Origin: Cymbomonas tetramitiformis
Taxonomy: Eukaryota; Chlorophyta; Pyramimonadophyceae; Pyramimonadales; Pyramimonadaceae
NCBI GenBank assembly: GCA_001247695.2
Contig: LGRX02013659.1
Location: 1 to 64,000, forward strand
Length of the DNA: 64,000 nt
Direction of reading: 5' to 3'
Shown: piece by piece, positions 11,373 to 21,874 of the stretch
How the letters are laid out: each line of letters opens with the position of its first letter
How positions within the stretch are numbered: the first letter of the stretch is position 1
Made by a program: the position numbers and the translations under genes
The notes under the pieces: generated by a model
Told to the model about the DNA's origin: nothing
Databases searched by the model: none
Seen by the model: only the letters and a program-made list of their open reading frames with translations

Positions 11373-14300
11373 CACATTGACCGGGATTCCAATGTATGTC
11401 ATGAATTCATTGACAACCACCAACATATCTTGAACTTCCTCCTTTGTTTTGCCTATAAGCATGATGTCGTCACAGAAAAAACGGGCGAAGACATTCGGAG
11501 GTGAATTCATGTTAATCAGATTTGGTGCCGGGAGATGTGGAGCATCAGTACTAGTGACTTCTTTTCTAGTATGCATGGTGTAGCCATAGGTTGCACCACT
11601 CGGGTTGGCTCCGTTTGCCCTTTTTGCCAGCCATATCGCTAAGATGTCCATGATGGCCACAAACCTGAGGGGACTTAGAACTTCCCCTTGCGGCACTCCA
11701 CACTCAAGTGACCATTCGTCTGTTAAGCCTTCCTCGGTGAGGACCGTACGGGTGGCTTCATTAGTGATGTTTGAGATAATCTCAGTGATTTCTTTGGGGA
11801 AGCCTAGTTTATCAAGTGCGAGGTTGCTCATCCAAAACTCAGCTCTGTCAAAGGCTTGCTTAAGGTCTAGATAGACCACATGAAGTTCTTTATCGTATCT
11901 GTTGGCATCTGAGATGACTTCATTCAAAATTTGAAGTGAATCATCAATGTTTTTGTTTGGGAGGAAAGCATCTTGAATGGGGAAAAATATGGGGTGGACA
12001 TTTAAGGCTGCCTTTATTCTGTTTGCAATGATTGTATTAAAGAGTTTCAAACCAGTTTCAAGCATGGTCAGCGGTCTGGCATTGTCAGGTGTACACGGTT
12101 CAAGCGGGTTTTTGGGGATCGGAAGAATGATGCCCGACTTTGCACGTTTGGGAAACTTTCCAGTTCTAAGGATGTGGTTGAAGAGTGAGACAGTTTGAGC
12201 TTGGAAGTTTTCCGGGCCTTGAATCCACTGTGAGTATCTCATTCCTGTGGGGCCAGGAGCCGTCGAAATGCCGCATGTAGAATATGCTTGATTTAGTTCC
12301 TTTCGGGTGATAAGACATGTTAATTTAGCAGCTATTGGGCTAGGAAGTTTCGGGCTTATTTTTAGGATTTCAAGAAGCCACGGGGGGAGGGTATCCGGTT
12401 TATGTGGAGTGGTGGAGTAAAGTTTCTTGTCCTTGTATTCTTTTAAGGTGAGGTCAAGTCTCTCCTGCTTGCTTTCAGGAATGTTACCCTCACTGTCAGG
12501 TGTGACCGCTGCACCTTGTTCATTTGGTTTTATCTTGCCCATGACCGTGTCTAGGAATCTTGAGAGATTTGTGGAAAAAAGATGTTGGAGGGCCTCCTTC
12601 TCATGGAGTTTCCTTTGTTCCAAATCAGCTTCTCTGCTCTCCTGGAAGGCTTTCCTAAAGAAACCAAGGTTTTCGGACAAGCGGCTGAGCCATGCGGTGG
12701 CACTTTCATTATGTTTAGCTCTTATCTTTGTGAAAGGAATTTTTAGGATCAGGTTCCTTGCCTCTGTGGGAATACGATTGTCGTGTATGCGGGTTTCCAT
12801 GCATTTAATGGTTCGTCTGATGATGTTCATCCATTTGTAGGTGTAATTTGATACCGCTGAGGGTTTGCATATTCCCGCTTTCGGGTTTTGGCCTCTTGTA
12901 CCAAAGGAATGAGTTGCCGCTTTGTTTGCCAAATCATGAAGTGTTTCCCATATAGCATCGGGGTCAAGCTCATCCTCAGTTGTTGACTCGTCTTTTGTTG
13001 CTTCAGTCGGTAGTGCCTCGGATAGCAACAGATCAAGCCGTTCAGTGTATGCCCTCCAGCCCGTAGCATATCGAAAGGGAGCACTTGCAATTGTTTTAGA
13101 AGCCTCACCAGTCATGGTTGTGCCGTACGTGTTCCAAAATTTGGCCGAAAGGTGGGGTTGAAGGGTGACACTCCAAGTAGTGAGAGAGTCTTCAGTGGAA
13201 GTTTTTTGAATCTTTCCAACTTCTAGCGGTCCGAGGGAAAGGTGCCGTTTAAGGTAGGCATTGGCTTCTTTCTTATTTGAGGCATTCAACAAGCCTATCA
13301 ACCAGGTGTTCTCCTTCCCGCAGTAGCCTAAATTCTGGGCTTCTTCAGGCATGCCTTTTCCTCTGGACAAGAGGTGGGCCGCATTCCATGGTGAATTAGT
13401 GTGCAACCACCATTCTTTAGATTTATTATGCCATTTAATGCCCTGCTCAATGTCATCCAAGTCTTCGTTTGATTTTACAAGTTTGTTGATTGTGATAGGA
13501 CTGCCGTCAAGGTTTGTCCTTTGAATGTCTATGTCAGTGGTGTCCCCTGTGATTGTGGTAATCTCACCTAATGCCTTGAGTTTATCGGGGCAGGCATGGA
13601 CAAACTCTTTCTTTGAGTAACCGTTAGCTTTTAGGAAATTTGCCATTTCTTTTCTGGACCATTTGTGTTGTGTGGCTGGTGAAAGGGCGGGCATTGGCAT
13701 GCGAATGGGGTACCCTGTGTAGTTCTCATGTGTGGTGTCCTTCGCACCTTGGAATCTGGGAATTGCAACCCTGTTTTCTCCCAGCTTTTGTTGTTGTCGC
13801 TCCCTGGTGGGAAGTTTTATTTCGGCCCATACAATGCCATGATCTGAAATGATATATGGATTTTCTTCAGTCCAGCCCGTTTTGACTGCCATGTCAGCCA
13901 TTGTTGTGTTTGCAAGAATATGGGTGAGTTTAGCTTTAGAGCTTTTCTTAATGACGTGGGTGAATACTTCATCGCCTGGGTGGTGCTCCATGATCAGCTC
14001 TTTAAGCGAACATTTGTCATTACTGAGGTGTGCTAGGAGGTGCTTGTTCTTTTCCAGGTGGTCACGGTAGGGCATGATGGTGCCTCCTGTAATGCGTTGT
14101 TGTTGGGTAATGGTGCAATTCTTGTCTCCGATTTCAATATAAGCTTTATTCGGGTTGTTTCCAGCTTTGGCCGCCCAATCCGTGAGAGTGTCATAGAAGG
14201 TGATTTGTTCATCTTGGAGAGTAGCATTGTTCATGTAACCACTGGCTACGAAGAGCTCAAATCCTTTCTTACCCACAAATTTTATCATTACGGCTCTCTT

Positions 14301-16001
14301 TGCGGTACCATCAGTTCTCGTGACAGATGGAGCCAGAGGCAGGGTTTTCGGGTTCCACAGAATCATTGATCCGATCGAGGCATTTTCATCAACAAATGAC
14401 GTGCGAAACTGAATGCCTTTTTGAGTTATGAGTGTTTTAACTAATGCTAAATTTTCACTGTTTATTTTTGTTTCTGAAACACATACAATGTCCGCTCTGC
14501 CATCTATCATTAGATTACAAATGGTTTCAAGTTTTATGAGACTGCATTTTACTTCCTGTGCGTGTCTTAAACCCCTGAGATTCATTCCCATTATCTTGAT
14601 GTTATTGGATAATTGGGCTTGCTGCAGGCTTTCCAGTCGCCCTATTTCAGTTTGTTGCAATTTCCCTCTGTTGTTTCTGACTTGATGTAAGCATCTCCCC
14701 ATTTTGTCATATTCATTCACAAAGTCGAAGGTAGTGTTGACACATTTGGTTTTGTAAACCTTCCTCTTGTGTTTGCGGGAAGATTTCCTCCTTTGCCCAT
14801 ATTGAGGGTTTTTATCAGCACATTTGGTGTTTGGGTCGCCGATCTGTCCAATGGGGGTCCTTAACGCTGTGGCTTTCCGGGGCCGTTTGTCTTGTATACC
14901 ATTGGTTCTGTCGGCAACCGTCAACAGGTGCCTAAGCTCGTCTCTGACCAAAGAAATAGCAAAATCATTCTCCCGTTTTGTAGTTCTACAAGTGTTGTCA
15001 TTTTTCAAAATCATTTTGATGTTAAGTTTGTTCAAGTCATGTAACAGATCTCTGGCAAATTGGTCTGTGGAGTGATACCTCCAAGTACGAATAATGTTTG
15101 TTGCTTTTTGTGCAATGATGAAATTTAAGATTCCCGAGTTATTTGGGTGTTCACCAAAGCTTAAGTTAATGAAACATTGTTTTATCTCATTGTCAAGTGT
15201 GAGGGGATGCTTGTTTCCCAAATGTTTTGCTTGAATGCCATTGACACAGTATATGATAGTCTTTTGAGGAACAAGGTGAAGAAAGACATACCAGATCCCA
15301 TCGACGTTTGATATATAGGTAGTGTTTGTGTGATCTGATTGTCTGGGTGTGCAATGATAAGAACCATGAGTTTTCTTGATATTAGTGCTGACTTCCTCCA
15401 AGTTTTTTAGTAGTGGCCAGTTCAGTCCGAAGTGAGCGACAATGTTGTTCATATGATGAAGGGTAAGTGCCCCTTTTCGGGTGATTCTTCCAGGTTGGGA
15501 GGAAGGGTTATTTTGGGGGGGTTCCACTATCACCAATTCCTCAGGGCAACGAGGTGCCGCATTGTATCTTACATTCAAATCAGCAATGATGATTGGTTTG
15601 ACTTCCGCCCGCATTTCAAGACGATATTTTTGAATTTCGCTAAGCATGATGTCATGTCCTGTGGGTCCTTTTCTGAAATCTCTGTCTAAGTATTCTTCGA
15701 AGGGGACGGCTTGAACCTCTCTGTTCCATTGTGCCCATCTGAACGCTGTTTTTGCAACCCATACCCCGCAATTGTAACTATCAGTTTGAAATGTTTCCTT
15801 AAAGGTACGGATGGTAGAGACTTTTCCTTTGAGGGACATTCTTAGGTCTTCCAACCAAACCCTAAGTGGTGTTATAATGGAGTTGATTACGGACTTTTCA
15901 GCCTTTTCGCCAAAGGGGTCATAGACATAAGCAAGGATGTCATTTTCTCTTGAAATTTTGATCATCAAGAGTCTCCAATGGATTGAATCACAAATCCCAA
16001 A
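11316..16001 (-). pseudogene. LINE polyprotein, N-terminal part: Ulp1-like protease remnant, AP endonuclease, reverse transcriptase
   Basis: The open frame formally starts at an ATG at 16031, but that codon is in the flanking LTR; element sequence starts near 16001. The first ~90 residues hold a truncated C48/Ulp1 cysteine protease core: IHWRLL (His), VYDPFG (Asp), FQTDSYNCGVW (Gln, Cys). An APE-type endonuclease follows at about 480-740, with NLRGL at its start, CVSETK and terminal SDHGIVWAE. RT lies at about 1300-1560: LPIPKNP, ARPLTMLE, VVYLDLKQAFD, GVPQGEVLSPL, and FCDD in place of YADD. The frame ends at TAG 11316 because a T7 (A7 in sense) run at 11366-11372 is one base too long; with six A the frame continues into the next ORF. 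Confidence 0.8.
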
Positions 16002-16507
16002 ATATATTATTATGACAGTATGGTCGATCATGACTGTACATGTCGAGTCGCGTCATATATTAATATGAAAGTCGTCAGTACGGTCGACGATGACTGTACA
16101 TGTCGCCAGATGATAATGTCATATCATCAGGCATCCCTGTCATCGAGAGTTCGTATGTCGAACTCGAAGATGGCAAAGCAAAGATACATCTTGAATACAA
16201 ACAAGAACCATCTTGGCTTTCAGCATGCGCGGAACTCGCATGCGCAGCATGAACGAACTAGTCGTTATTACCATGCTGGTCGTTCAACCTACGTCTCGGG
16301 TTCACAACCCAATGGCGGTACCATCTAAGATGATGGGAGACGTATGGTACAAAAGTGAGGAAGCGTTGTGCTTCAGGAGATCTTCTTACAGAGACTGCAC
16401 TCACAAACCCGCTCATCCGTACACTTGCATTGCTGTCCAACTTTGCAGTGTTTATTTGTATACTGATAATATATTCACGGCGCATAATATATTTAACTCG
16501 CCATATC
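16002..16507 (+). repeat. Right LTR, 3' fragment
   Basis: Continues the LTR interrupted at 6845 (ATATATTATTATGACAG...) and matches 1665-2168 of the left LTR. The end near CATATCA (16507) is approximate. Short ORFs here also appear in the left LTR and are not genes. Confidence 0.7.
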
Positions 16508-16508
16508 A

Positions 16509-16610
16509 ATTTCAGCTCCCTCTGTTCTACAGTTGCCTGCTTGCAGGATTACAGCGGACTCATGACATTGTCATTATTCTCAGCGTAAATGTTATATTAT
16601 TATTATTATT
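16509..16610 (+). mobile_element. Severely 5'-truncated LINE copy (3' end only)
   Basis: This is the reverse complement of 6846-6944, the last ~100 bases of the full LINE, and ends in the same (ATT)n tail. It is therefore a second insertion of the family in the opposite orientation, immediately after the LTR. The resulting inverted repeat is a by-product of two insertions. Confidence 0.75.
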
Positions 16611-17254
16611 GAGGACGCCCTAGTCACCATAGCTCTCGTGGTTAGCAATATCACTCGTTCCGCCTCCATCACGATGCTGTGCGTTCCAATTCGTTCCCGG
16701 AAGCCTGGTATACATATGCCTTTCAGTATATATATATTTCAGCCTTTCCATGATTTGGCTGGCATGTGATCGTCGTGTCCCCGATCATCCTCGATCTGGT
16801 CATCGCCGGCGCGGATGACCGATGACAATTTTCGTTCTTAACTCCGATTTCAAGAGCGTCCATGGTATCCCTAAGATAAATTACCCCCCTATCCCGGCGT
16901 GTGAAAAGCCATAAGATAAGTCCAAAATACCATGGGATAAGGAAAATAAAACAGTACCTTAACCAGGGGCGGGGTGTCCGCCCTCTACTAAGCGTAACAT
17001 ACCAGTTATACCCCTTGCGTTGGTCAGAGTCACACCCCCGCCCCGCCCCGCCCGACGTCGTAGCGCGCGTGCGTCGCGCTCGACTCGGACCGTCTCGTGT
17101 CGCTGTCGTACGATTTGTGCTGACGGTTTCGAACCTTTGCTTGCGTTGGTCCTTATGCTTCTCATAATCATTTAGGAAATAGGTTTTCCCAACTCTAGAC
17201 TGCTAACATCCGCCTCTCGCTTCTTGTGAGGAAACACTCAAGGAATTACTAACG
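16611..17254 (+). other. Intergenic region and UTP11 5' flank
   Basis: No coding pattern. 16970-17110 is GC-rich with CG-rich runs (CCCCGCCCCGCCCCGCCCG), a plausible promoter region just upstream of UTP11. No clear TATA box was found. Confidence 0.4.
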
Positions 17255-19784
17255 ATGTCATCAGCTTTTAAGAACGCCGTGAAGCGGAAGACTCATAAAG
17301 AACGCTCTCAACCGTGCGTGATCCGCGATATCTAGCTAAGCGACGTTTTTTAGCGCTCTCTCAGGTTTGCCAACTTGGTGCGCAGGTCACATCGTCGAAA
17401 ACATGGGCTTCTTGAAAAACACAAAGACTACGTTCTTCGGGCACGGGACTATCACGAAAAAGAAAAGCGTGTCAAGGTATGCCGTGTGACCTGTGCTGTT
17501 CCATGCTGCCGGCCTTATCTCGTCGTCGGGAAAATGCATAGGTCAGCGCTGAGAAGGTGCACGCCTTGATTTGGAATTCTTGTGCCACAATGTGGTACGA
17601 AACCGCCTCAGTACTATTGTTTATGTGGTCTATTTGGACAGAACCTCAAAGAAAAAGCGGAGAATAGGAACCCCGACGAGTTTTACTTCGCAATGGAAAA
17701 GCAGAAAACTGTCGATGGCATCCACCAAGCCAGGTGTGCGGTTGGTTTCCGCCTGTACTCTCTATAGACCTCCGTGAAGCGACTCCAGCCATGTGCTGCT
17801 GAGGAGGCTGAGCAGATGATCCAGCCATTCCACTCACCAAGGATCCCTTGTACAAGTGCAGGCAGGAAGAAGATAGCAAACATTCTCAGCAAGAGTTGTT
17901 ATTGATGAAAACCCAAGATATGAAATACGTTCAAAATAAGGGCGTCAGTGATAAAAAGGTTTGTAACGAAACAAACTTTAAGTTTGAAAATATCGCTCTG
18001 TGCCCATGACTGTGACAAAACTGATATCAACGGGGTCACTTTTCCATAAAATCAGAGAGCAGAACGATTGAAGGAAAGCCTGCACTTAATTGGCGACGAG
18101 CCCACGAACAAGCACATCGTGTTCGTGAATGACAGGTAACCAGCCCGGACAGCGTCCTTTCATCTCCAATAGTTTTGACAAAGCACTTCTCTTCACGAGA
18201 TTGTGCCCATGTGCAACCCCGCCTAGTGAATGACTTGCACGCTGAATCTTGCTGAATCTTGAGCCAACTGTGGCACGATCGCAAAACTCTGGCAGCCTGC
18301 TGCTGTGCTTTTGTCACCTCAGACTTTTTTCGTATTTTAGTGGCTTCTGGAACTCGCGGACATGAGCGTGCAAGTTGAAGGTCGTTAGGGTTTCCCAAGA
18401 TCTGTCAACAAATGCGACGTCGCCGGCGCCAGTCAGGCGTGCCTTCGTAGTGTGAGGGCAGAAGGGCTGAGCAGGCAAGAGGCCAAGAGTTTCGACGCCG
18501 CTGAGCACTTCGACACCGCCCCAGAGCTTCTGAGTCGCACCTTCAATCGACCCCGCCGTGGACAGCCGCAGGAGAAGGCCGCCGCTATGCACGCCGCTCT
18601 CGGGGCGAGGGGTCTGACCAAAACCCTCGAAAGGCAAAGTTACCACCCTTTGCATCCATTTTTGAACTGTCAACCCCGGCGCGCTGTGCTTGTCATGTAG
18701 CCCCTTCTGCACCACCGTCCGACCGTAAACACGGTGTCTTTCCCCTCGAGGAGGTGCGATATCCGTTGTCAACGCTTCGCGCTGCTGTCAAGTTACGTCC
18801 CCCGTGTTCCGCGTACGGGCGATCTTGGTGAACAGGTGAATCTTGTCTTCGGCCGTCCAAAATCTTTTGTGAAGCGGGGTTCCAAGCTTATGCTTACTTC
18901 CGCGTGAAAGCGCTCTGTCGATCATGAAGTGATAGGGTTCTGGGACCCGTGATAGTCGAGGGATGTCTGATACTTTCACGAACGCTGCAGAGTCTTTACT
19001 TTCGCGCTTGCGGTCTGCCACCTCGCATGGACCACTTGTAATTTGTGCACCGTAAGATCGGCCTGTATGAGTGCAGGCAGCGATCAAAATCCTACAAGGA
19101 GATGGCGGACCGTGCGGAGCGAGCAGAGAAGATGATTTCGATCTCACAGGGCATGGCGCTGCAAAAAGATCTTATGGTGCGCTGTTCGCCCCAATACAAT
19201 CAACGACAGCTGGCCGCCTTAGGATCTGCCTTCGGTCATCAAGTGCTATCATTGTATTCGACCTTCGTGCCATCTTGCCCCTCCCCAAGTGCTTAATGCC
19301 CCTTCCCAGTGCTGAGGCAAGTCTACTATCTCGGGCAGGTTGTTGGTCCGAGGCTCAAGAAAGTGTGCAGATCATTAAAGTGCTTCCGTGCACGTCACTG
19401 GTTCATCCCATTGTTTCCGTGAATTCGAAGCGCAACCTGCAAGCCGTACTGCATACATGAGCCACAGCACATATCAGCGCATATGCTGCTTCGTTGTTTT
19501 CACTGAGTTTCCCCCAGAGAGGTATTACCTAGATTCTGGTTGCACACACTGAGCATCAAATACCTCGGCACGGTGACAGGCATAAGGCTGACAGTGTAAC
19601 GGGTAGGACGAGTACACGCAAGTGTGACAGATTGAGCCGTTCCTCTCCGATGGACGGGACCAGCATAAACAAGTTTGAACGGGTTTATCGTTGTCCTTCG
19701 ACGCAGGGGAAAGGGCGGAAGCGAAAGATGAAGGCCAGCGATGGTGCAACCGTTTACCGCTGGAAGAGGGAGAGGAAGAAGTGA
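17255..19784 (+). CDS. UTP11: U3 snoRNA-associated protein 11 (SSU processome)
   Basis: UTP11 is a nucleolar component of the small-subunit processome needed for 18S rRNA maturation. I read eight exons: 17255-17313, 17386-17476, 17642-17733, 17862-17958, 18056-18135, 18475-18633, 19077-19176 and 19707-19784. They join in frame into 251 residues, close to the usual ~250. Landmarks in order: SSAFKNAVKRKTHKERSQP at the N terminus, RKHGLLEKHKDYVLRAR, ENRNPDEFYF, KQKTVDGIHQAR, LLLMKTQDMKYV, ERLKESLHLIG, TNKHIVFV, HFDTAPELLSRTFNRPR, MALQKDLM and the basic end GKGRKRKMK...YRWKRERKK. Phases agree at all junctions. Intron 6 needs a GC donor (AG^GCAAAG); all others are GT-AG. Identification is by family knowledge of these conserved blocks. 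Confidence 0.93.
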
Positions 19785-20419
19785 GCGCGGCATTCGAAGT
19801 ACTCTCAGCGCTGTGTCGTGGGGAGAACCAAGTGCCGCTTGCGAAGTGAGCGGTTGCTATGCCTCGCGTCTTGCGAAAGAGTATTTTCATGTTAGTGGGT
19901 ACATTGTGTGCAAACGTGGAATATTCTCTGGACGGAGTGCTAGCCTTTATGTGCATAAAGGTCTGTGTTGACAACTTGTGAACATATCCATATCAGCAGA
20001 TTCCATTGCTTTCACGTTGAGTACTTGAAGCTGCTGCATCGGACACAATTGGTATTTCACCAGTAAAGATAATGTGTTGCAAACGGCGTGTGAATATACA
20101 AAGCATGCTGGTCGATAGTGAAGGGCAGTCGACCGATCCAACTTTAACTTCCAAGGTAAAATGAAAAGAGAGACAACCTGTCGATTCTAGAGGACACCAT
20201 GTGCAACTCGTGGGCTGAATAGCATGCCCAGAATTTCCTAAAGGAATGAGTTGAGTTGTGCTGACTCGAGTTTTATATTTGTACTTTGCTGTTATCAAAG
20301 CTTATGGGGGTGTTGTTATGCTAGGCATATGGTGCATGATATGATGCTAATGTGATTTGGAACATAACGGCTTTGAATGATCTGAAATCGTGACCAATTA
20401 AGGTATGACAATGACATCA
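19785..20419 (+). other. UTP11 3' flank
   Basis: Contains the UTP11 3' UTR and intergenic sequence up to the DNA transposon. No further coding or RNA feature seen. Confidence 0.4.
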
Positions 20420-20435
20420 TGCCAGTGCAAGGAGT

Positions 20436-20735
20436 GGTATCAATATTCAATATTTTCGATATATCGAAATATCGAAATTGATTGATATGAATTTTACTAC
20501 ATATCGAAAATATTGATATTGATCGATATGACGTGGACAAATATTGAAATCGATCAATACCTGATGGGCAAATATCGATATCGATCAATATGGGCGGGCC
20601 AAGAAAAATATTGAAATTGATCGATATCCGAGGTGCAAATATCGATATTGATTGATCGCAATTCCAATAACAAATATCAATCAGAAACGGATATTGATAT
20701 ATTGATATTTCAGTATGACGCATTGAATTTTTGGG
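20436..20735 (+). repeat. Left subterminal ATATCGAT repeat array
   Basis: Roughly eight degenerate units built on GATATTGATCGATATG separated by 15-25 bases of variable sequence. The unit is nearly palindromic. Probably the transposase-binding region of the surrounding element; that role is inferred from its position. Confidence 0.65.
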
Positions 20736-20953
20736 GCAAACCGATCTTCGCATAGCGGGTACACCACCTGAGATTGGTCAAGGTACTCGGCTTTTTTAAA
20801 AAATTGAAACATCGATCTTAAGATTTTGAGGGCCGCATTTCCATAGGCCAGCGCCCCCCCTCCCCCCTGCCAGCCTGTAGTCCATTCCTATCGCTACATA
20901 AGCCCCTACCCGCACCATGCTTTGCTAGTCGGTATCCAATTCAGTTCATCAGT

Positions 20954-21298
20954 ATGAGGGGTCGTGGTAAACGTCCGCGCCACGCCAAGAAAGGCGAGCA
21001 GCTTCTTTCTCAAGGGAAAGGCCCAGTGAAACGCACCCACCTTCATCCGTTCGACGCAGCCGGCAGTGACGAAGTTGAATATGAGGTGGAAAGAATTTTG
21101 GCTGAGCGCAGTAGCTATGGCGAAGCACAGTTTTTTATCAAATGGAAAGACCTTAGCGAAGATTCAAACACATGGGAGCCCCTCACAAATCTCCCCGGTC
21201 ACGACGCTGAGATTGAGTTGTTCCGAGAGGATTTGCGAAAAACACAAGATGAGATCGCTCGAAAGGCGGCAGCGGCAAAAGGCTTCCTCAAATTTTGA
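20954..21298 (+). CDS. Chromodomain protein (114 aa) inside a DNA transposon
   Basis: A single-exon ORF of 114 residues. Residues 1-35 are basic (RGRGKRPRHAKKG) and may bind nucleic acid. Residues 43-92 form a chromodomain: YEVERILAER, then FFIKWKDLSEDSNTWEP and a C-terminal helix. Chromodomains bind methylated lysine on histone H3 through three aromatic residues; here Y43 and W64 are present but the third is L67, so binding may be weak or altered. The end is Ala/Lys-rich. No other domain is present, so it is neither an HP1 (no chromoshadow) nor an integrase. It lies midway between the transposon's ends. It could be a captured host gene or a chromovirus integrase tail; its role is unknown. 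Confidence 0.8.
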   Translation: MRGRGKRPRHAKKGEQLLSQGKGPVKRTHLHPFDAAGSDEVEYEVERILAERSSYGEAQFFIKWKDLSEDSNTWEPLTNLPGHDAEIELFREDLRKTQDEIARKAAAAKGFLKF

Positions 21299-21589
21299 AG
21301 TGGAAGAAACCTCCGGTTTGTCCCATTTTCAATTTTCTTTGCTTCTCGCTTCGCTTCGCCTATCGCGTTTTTCCCACTTTCACTTCACAGCAGATCACTA
21401 GTTTTCACTATGCATTATTTTGTGTTGTGTGTGGTATTATTGGTATATAGTTGAGGGGACCATTCAGCATTCCATAATGGCTGCTATGAATGTGTAGAGT
21501 AGTCATTAGGTTGAAGATGGACATTAAGTCTTATTTGTGCACTCAGTTCTTACTTCTTAGAGAGAAATAAATTAGTTGAGGGGACTTCA

Positions 21590-21852
21590 TATCAATATAT
21601 TGATATATCAATATGTGGGTGAGAGTAGAAAATATTGCATATAGATTGATACCGACAAACAACATATTGAAATTGATTGATACATGCATAGTACATATCG
21701 AAATTGATCGATATCTGGTAATGAAATCGATCGATATAAACACGTCGGATAAAGTAAATATCGATATTGATCAATTACGGAGAAGCAAATATCGATATTG
21801 ATCGATACCACTTTTTTACATATCGAAATATATCAATACCGAAAAAAACCTC
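21590..21852 (-). repeat. Right subterminal ATATCGAT repeat array
   Basis: Mirror of the left array: units such as AAATATCGATATTGATC occur at about 21660-21850. With the left array it frames the chromodomain ORF symmetrically. Confidence 0.65.
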
Positions 21853-21874
21853 GATACCACTCCTTGTGCCAGTG

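Larger units (their letters stand above)
6846..16001 (-). mobile_element. Non-LTR retrotransposon (LINE), 5'-truncated, nested in an LTR
   Basis: A 9.16 kb insertion splits the right LTR: LTR sequence stops near 6845 and continues at 16002, with a short shared AT-rich sequence (ATATAT) as possible target duplication. On the minus strand it reads Ulp1-type protease remnant, AP endonuclease, reverse transcriptase, RNase H, zinc knuckle and an NPPF-containing domain, then a UTR ending in (ATT)n. The same UTR end and tail occur in a truncated copy at 16509-16610, which fixes the 3' end. The 5' end lies inside the protease domain, as expected from incomplete target-primed reverse transcription. 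Confidence 0.88.
20428..21866 (+). mobile_element. hAT-like non-autonomous DNA transposon carrying a chromodomain ORF
   Basis: The element is bounded by perfect 14-base inverted repeats, CAAGGAGTGGTATC at 20428-20441 and its complement at 21853-21866. A perfect 8-base duplication TGCCAGTG flanks it (20420-20427 and 21867-21874). An 8-base duplication and a CAAGG-type terminus are features of the hAT superfamily; P-type elements also make 8-base duplications. Both subterminal regions hold arrays of ATATCGAT(C)AATATCGATAT-like units in mirrored orientation, as is common for hAT transposase-binding regions. There is no transposase ORF. The only coding sequence is a chromodomain ORF in the centre. 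Confidence 0.82.

Noticed and set aside
6846..16610. Inverted repeats at 6846-6944 and 16509-16610 as terminal repeats of a 9.8 kb DNA transposon
   Set aside because: LTR sequence resumes at 16002, inside the supposed element, and both repeats end in the same ATT tail. Two LINE 3' ends in opposite orientation explain them.
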